Shown here piece by piece: positions 61,099 to 64,000 of a stretch of DNA of 64,000 bases. The stretch comes from Thauera sp. UBA6194 (GTDB lineage: Bacteria; Pseudomonadota; Gammaproteobacteria; Burkholderiales; Rhodocyclaceae), in the NCBI GenBank assembly GCA_002422685.1, contig DITC01000039.1:1-64000 (forward strand), in the 5' to 3' direction. Within the stretch, counting starts at the first letter, position 1, and each line of letters opens with the position of its first letter. Made by a program: the position numbers and the translations under genes. Under the pieces are notes generated by a model, which saw nothing but the letters and a program-made list of their open reading frames with translations, ran no database searches and was not told where the DNA came from.

Positions 61099-61220
61099 GT
61101 ACGGACCGGGTAGAATTGCGATTGGCTGCGGAAGAAAGCCCGCATTGCATCGCGCAAACGGGCCTTCGTGTATTAGAATACCGCGTTTGAAACATTCACT
61201 CACGGCTTTCCGAGGACATC

Positions 61221-61850
61221 ATGATCAAGCGTTCCCTGCTGCTCTCGTCGTTGCTGCTGCTTGCCGGCAGCCTTCAGGCCCAGGACCAGGCTCCGGACCT
61301 CGCCAAGGCAAAACAGACCGCCGAAACGGTTTGCGCCGCCTGCCACAACATCGACGGCAACAGCGCGCTGCCGGCAAACCCCAAGATCGCCGGTCAGCAC
61401 GAAGACTACCTCTTCAAGCAGCTGCGCGAGTTCAAGGGCTGGAACGGCAACCCTCCGGTGCGTGAGAACGCGATCATGGGCGCGATGGTCGCCGGCCTCG
61501 AAGAAGAAGACATGCGTGGCCTGGCGAAGTACTTCGCTGGCTTCGAGCTGCAGCCCGAGCCCGCACAGAACCTCGACACCATCGAGCTCGGTCAGCACAT
61601 CTGGCGCGCCGGCATCCCCGACAAGGGCGTCCCGGCCTGTGCCGCCTGCCACGGCCCCGCGGGTGCCGGCATGCCGGCTCAGTATCCGCGCCTGTCGGGT
61701 CAGTTCGCCGAGTACATCGACGCACAGATGAAGGCCTTCCGCGACAACGTGCGCGCGAACGACCCCAACAACATGATGCGCGGCATCGCGATCAAGATGA
61801 CCGACCCCGAGATCAAGGCGGTGTCGGACTACGCCGCCGGCCTGCGCTGA
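61221..61850 (+). CDS. cytochrome c4 (dihaem)
   Basis: Periplasmic electron carrier of 209 residues. Signal peptide MIKRSLLLSSLLLLAGSLQA. Two haem sites, both CAACH, one in each half (about residues 38-42 and 134-138), and methionine ligands in AIMGAMVAGL and NMMRGIAIKM. Cytochrome c4 usually feeds cbb3 or other terminal oxidases. The resB gene for cytochrome c maturation follows. Confidence 0.95.
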   Translation: MIKRSLLLSSLLLLAGSLQAQDQAPDLAKAKQTAETVCAACHNIDGNSALPANPKIAGQHEDYLFKQLREFKGWNGNPPVRENAIMGAMVAGLEEEDMRGLAKYFAGFELQPEPAQNLDTIELGQHIWRAGIPDKGVPACAACHGPAGAGMPAQYPRLSGQFAEYIDAQMKAFRDNVRANDPNNMMRGIAIKMTDPEIKAVSDYAAGLR

Positions 61851-61993
61851 AACCTGCGCCACCGCACGACCCGGGGGCGACAGGCGTCGCCCCCGCCCCT
61901 GCCGGTCCGGTGAGGCGGCAGCCCGCCGCGAACGCCGCATTTGCGCGTCGTACCTAGCCTGTCGCTCACTCGACCCTTCTCACCGAGGTCCGG

Positions 61994-64000
61994 ATGCACC
62001 GCGGCTCCGCACGCGCCCTCTTCGAGCTCCTGAGCTCGATGCGATTCGCCATCGCCCTGCTGACGATCCTCTCGATCGCCTCGGTGATCGGCACGGTCGT
62101 CAAGCAGAACGACCCGCTCAACGCCTATCTCAACCAGTTCGGCCCGTTCTGGTTCCCCATCTTCGAAACGCTGGGCCTGTATTCGGTCTATAACGCCGGC
62201 TGGTTCATCGTCATCCTCGCCTTCCTGGTGCTGTCGACCTCGCTGTGCATCGTGCGCCAGACCGCGCCGATGCTGCGCGAGATGCGCAGCTTTCGCGAGC
62301 ACGCACGCGAGGTTTCGCTGCGCCAGTTCGCCCACCGCGCCGTGCTCGTGCCTGGCGTCGACATCCCCGAGGCCATTGCCCGCACCGAGGCCTACCTGCA
62401 GGAAAACGGATTCGCCAGCCGCAGCAACCTGCGCAGCGACGGCGCGCTCGTCGCCGCCAAACAGGGCAGCATCGGGCGCGCGGGCTACTTTCTGGCCCAC
62501 GGCGCAATCGTGCTGATCTGTATCGGCGGCCTGATGGACGGCAACCTCCCGCTGCGCCTGAAGATGTGGCTGGGCGACAAGCAGCCGACCGCAGGCAACC
62601 AGCTCATCGCCAACATCCCCGAGTCGTCCCGCCTGGGGCTGGACAACCCCAGCTTTCGAGGCGACGTCTACATCCCCGAAGGGCGCACCACCACCTTCGC
62701 CGTCCTCGCAGCGGGCGACGGCATCCTCTTGCAGGAGCTGCCGTTCAACATCACGCTCGAGCGCTTCCACATCGACCACTACGAAAACGGCATGCCCAAG
62801 CGCTTTGCCAGCGACATCGTGGTCGCCGACCGCATGAGCGGCGAGACCGAGTCGCACACCATCGAGGTGAACAAGCCGCTCACCCTGCGCGGCGTCACGC
62901 TGTATCAGTCCAGCTTCGAGGACGGCGGCTCGAAGCTGCGGCTCAAGGCCCGAAGCCTGCTGGCCGGCCGCCCGGGCGTGCTGAGCACGCTGGAAGGCGC
63001 GGTGGGCGAGAACCTTCCGTTCGCCGGCGAGGCCTTCAGCTACACGCTCGAGATCACCGACTTCAAGGCCTTCAACGTCGAGGACCTGAGCACCGGCGAA
63101 AGCGCGGACGCGCAGTCGGCGCAAGGCCTCGCGCGCCTGCAGCAGCATCTGGGCAGCGGCGCCAGGTCGCCCACGCCGCGCGACATGCGCAACGTCGGCC
63201 CGAGCTTCACCTTCAAGTTGCGCGACGAAGCCGGACAGGCGCGCGAGTTCCACAACTACATGCTGCCGATCGAGCAGGACGGGCGCTGGTTCCTGTACAC
63301 CGGCCTGCGCGACAGCCAGGCCGAGAGCTTCCGCTACATGCGTATGCCGCTGGACGAAGACGGCCGCGTGGAAACCTGGTTCGCCGTGCGCGACCTGCTC
63401 CTCGACCCCGCGCAGCGCAAGGCGCTGGCCGAACGCTTCGCCGCCCGCAGCATCTCCGGCGGCGACAACGCCGCAGCGATGCGCACGCCGCTGGTGCAGA
63501 GCGCAGTGCAGACGCTCGAGCTGTTCGCCGAGCGCGGCTACGAAACCCTGGGCGCATTCATCGAGCGCACCGTCCCCGAAGCCGAACGCGGTCAGGCGGC
63601 CGATGTGCTCGTGCGCTTGCTGCAGGGCATCGTGTGGGAGGCGTGGATGGAAGTGCGCGGCAACGCCGGCCTCGCCAGCCTGGAGATCACCCCTGAACGC
63701 GCGACCTACGTCAACGACAGCATCGCGGCGATCTCCGACAGTCTCTTCTACGGCGCCCCCGCCTACCTTCAGCTCGACAGCTTCGACGAACGTCTGGCCA
63801 CGGTCTTGCAGGCCACGCGCTCGCCCGGCCAGCCGCTGGTCTATCTGGGCTCGCTGATGCTCGTGCTGGGCGTATTCGCCATGCTCTACATCCGCGAGCG
63901 CCGCCTGTTCGTGCTCGTGCAGGCGAACGAAACCCTCGTCACCATGTCCTCCAACCGCAAGGCGCTGGATGTGGATGAAACCTTCCAGCGCCATGTGGAC
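61994..64000 (+). CDS. resB: cytochrome c biogenesis protein ResB (partial, runs off right edge)
   Basis: Subunit of the system II (CcsBA/ResBC) cytochrome c synthase, which exports and ligates haem. 669 codons are visible without a stop. Membrane segments at about 19-38, 72-95 and 160-178 (FLAHGAIVLICIGGLMDG), a large periplasmic region with VNKPLTLRGVTLYQSSFEDGG, and a last segment near 618-640 (VYLGSLMLVLGVFAMLYIRERR). LLSSMRFAIALLTILSIASVIGT is the ResB opening. Only the last few residues should be missing; ccsA is expected just beyond the edge. Confidence 0.95.
   Translation, partial: MHRGSARALFELLSSMRFAIALLTILSIASVIGTVVKQNDPLNAYLNQFGPFWFPIFETLGLYSVYNAGWFIVILAFLVLSTSLCIVRQTAPMLREMRSFREHAREVSLRQFAHRAVLVPGVDIPEAIARTEAYLQENGFASRSNLRSDGALVAAKQGSIGRAGYFLAHGAIVLICIGGLMDGNLPLRLKMWLGDKQPTAGNQLIANIPESSRLGLDNPSFRGDVYIPEGRTTTFAVLAAGDGILLQELPFNITLERFHIDHYENGMPKRFASDIVVADRMSGETESHTIEVNKPLTLRGVTLYQSSFEDGGSKLRLKARSLLAGRPGVLSTLEGAVGENLPFAGEAFSYTLEITDFKAFNVEDLSTGESADAQSAQGLARLQQHLGSGARSPTPRDMRNVGPSFTFKLRDEAGQAREFHNYMLPIEQDGRWFLYTGLRDSQAESFRYMRMPLDEDGRVETWFAVRDLLLDPAQRKALAERFAARSISGGDNAAAMRTPLVQSAVQTLELFAERGYETLGAFIERTVPEAERGQAADVLVRLLQGIVWEAWMEVRGNAGLASLEITPERATYVNDSIAAISDSLFYGAPAYLQLDSFDERLATVLQATRSPGQPLVYLGSLMLVLGVFAMLYIRERRLFVLVQANETLVTMSSNRKALDVDETFQRHVD

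Overview
The window is GC-rich bacterial chromosome, nearly all coding, with almost only housekeeping genes. Gene content points to a betaproteobacterium of the Rhodocyclales (Thauera/Azoarcus type): the runs nrdR-ribD, rhodanese-grxC-secB-gpsA, moeB-ctpA-envC, mog-darP/pmbA and hemB-engB-cytochrome c4-resB, TakP-like TRAP transporters, and system II cytochrome c maturation. Genus is inference; no 16S or other marker RNA lies inside the window. No prophage, IS element, CRISPR array or tRNA gene was found.

Layout. 1-270: a strong leftward rRNA-type promoter firing out of the window. 270-8,240: a PilZ-like unknown gene, thyA-folA, a basic amino acid decarboxylase, dcd, apbC and an OmpA-like lipoprotein. 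8,399-21,000: metG, a SulP anion transporter, dnaE, a block of REP-like palindromes, a quinone oxidoreductase, a phospholipase A and malic enzyme maeB. 21,296-26,424: an orphan ParA ATPase, an AI-2E family permease and a CorC-like protein; then, divergently, a yybP-ykoY (Mn2+) riboswitch, a decayed TerC/Alx reading frame and a NavAb-type voltage-gated sodium channel; then a secreted FKBP. 26,500-34,148: alaS, a cobalamin adenosyltransferase, dinB, aroG and the periplasmic methionine sulfoxide repair pair msrP-msrQ. 34,149-34,587: a non-coding block of nested inverted and direct repeats. 34,588-38,567: methyltransferase-mog-darP, with pmbA divergent. 38,657-44,174: two paralogous TRAP binding proteins, a phosphatase between them, and one dctQ-dctM membrane pair. 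44,289-47,205: glyA, nrdR, ribD. 47,296-51,309: moeB, a small unknown gene, ctpA and envC, all leftward. 51,472-54,589: an ArsR-type regulator, rhodanese, grxC, secB, an SH3 protein and gpsA. 54,618-58,582: trmL and comF leftward, then bioB-bioC and a HAD phosphatase. 58,605-61,098: an acetyltransferase, hemB and engB leftward, with a structured non-coding stretch between hemB and engB ending in two U-tract terminators on the opposite strand. 61,221-64,000: cytochrome c4 and resB, which runs off the right edge.

Functional groupings: thyA, folA, dcd and glyA all feed dTMP and one-carbon supply; nrdR-ribD is a coupled regulator/riboflavin pair; bioB-bioC covers the first and last committed steps of biotin synthesis; hemB, cytochrome c4 and resB link haem supply to c-type cytochromes; secB, grxC, ctpA, envC and the FKBP serve export and envelope quality control. 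The least ordinary parts are the riboswitch / TerC remnant / sodium channel unit, the 34.2-34.6 kb repeat block, the REP cluster at 16.0-16.2 kb and the candidate small RNA near 60.3 kb.
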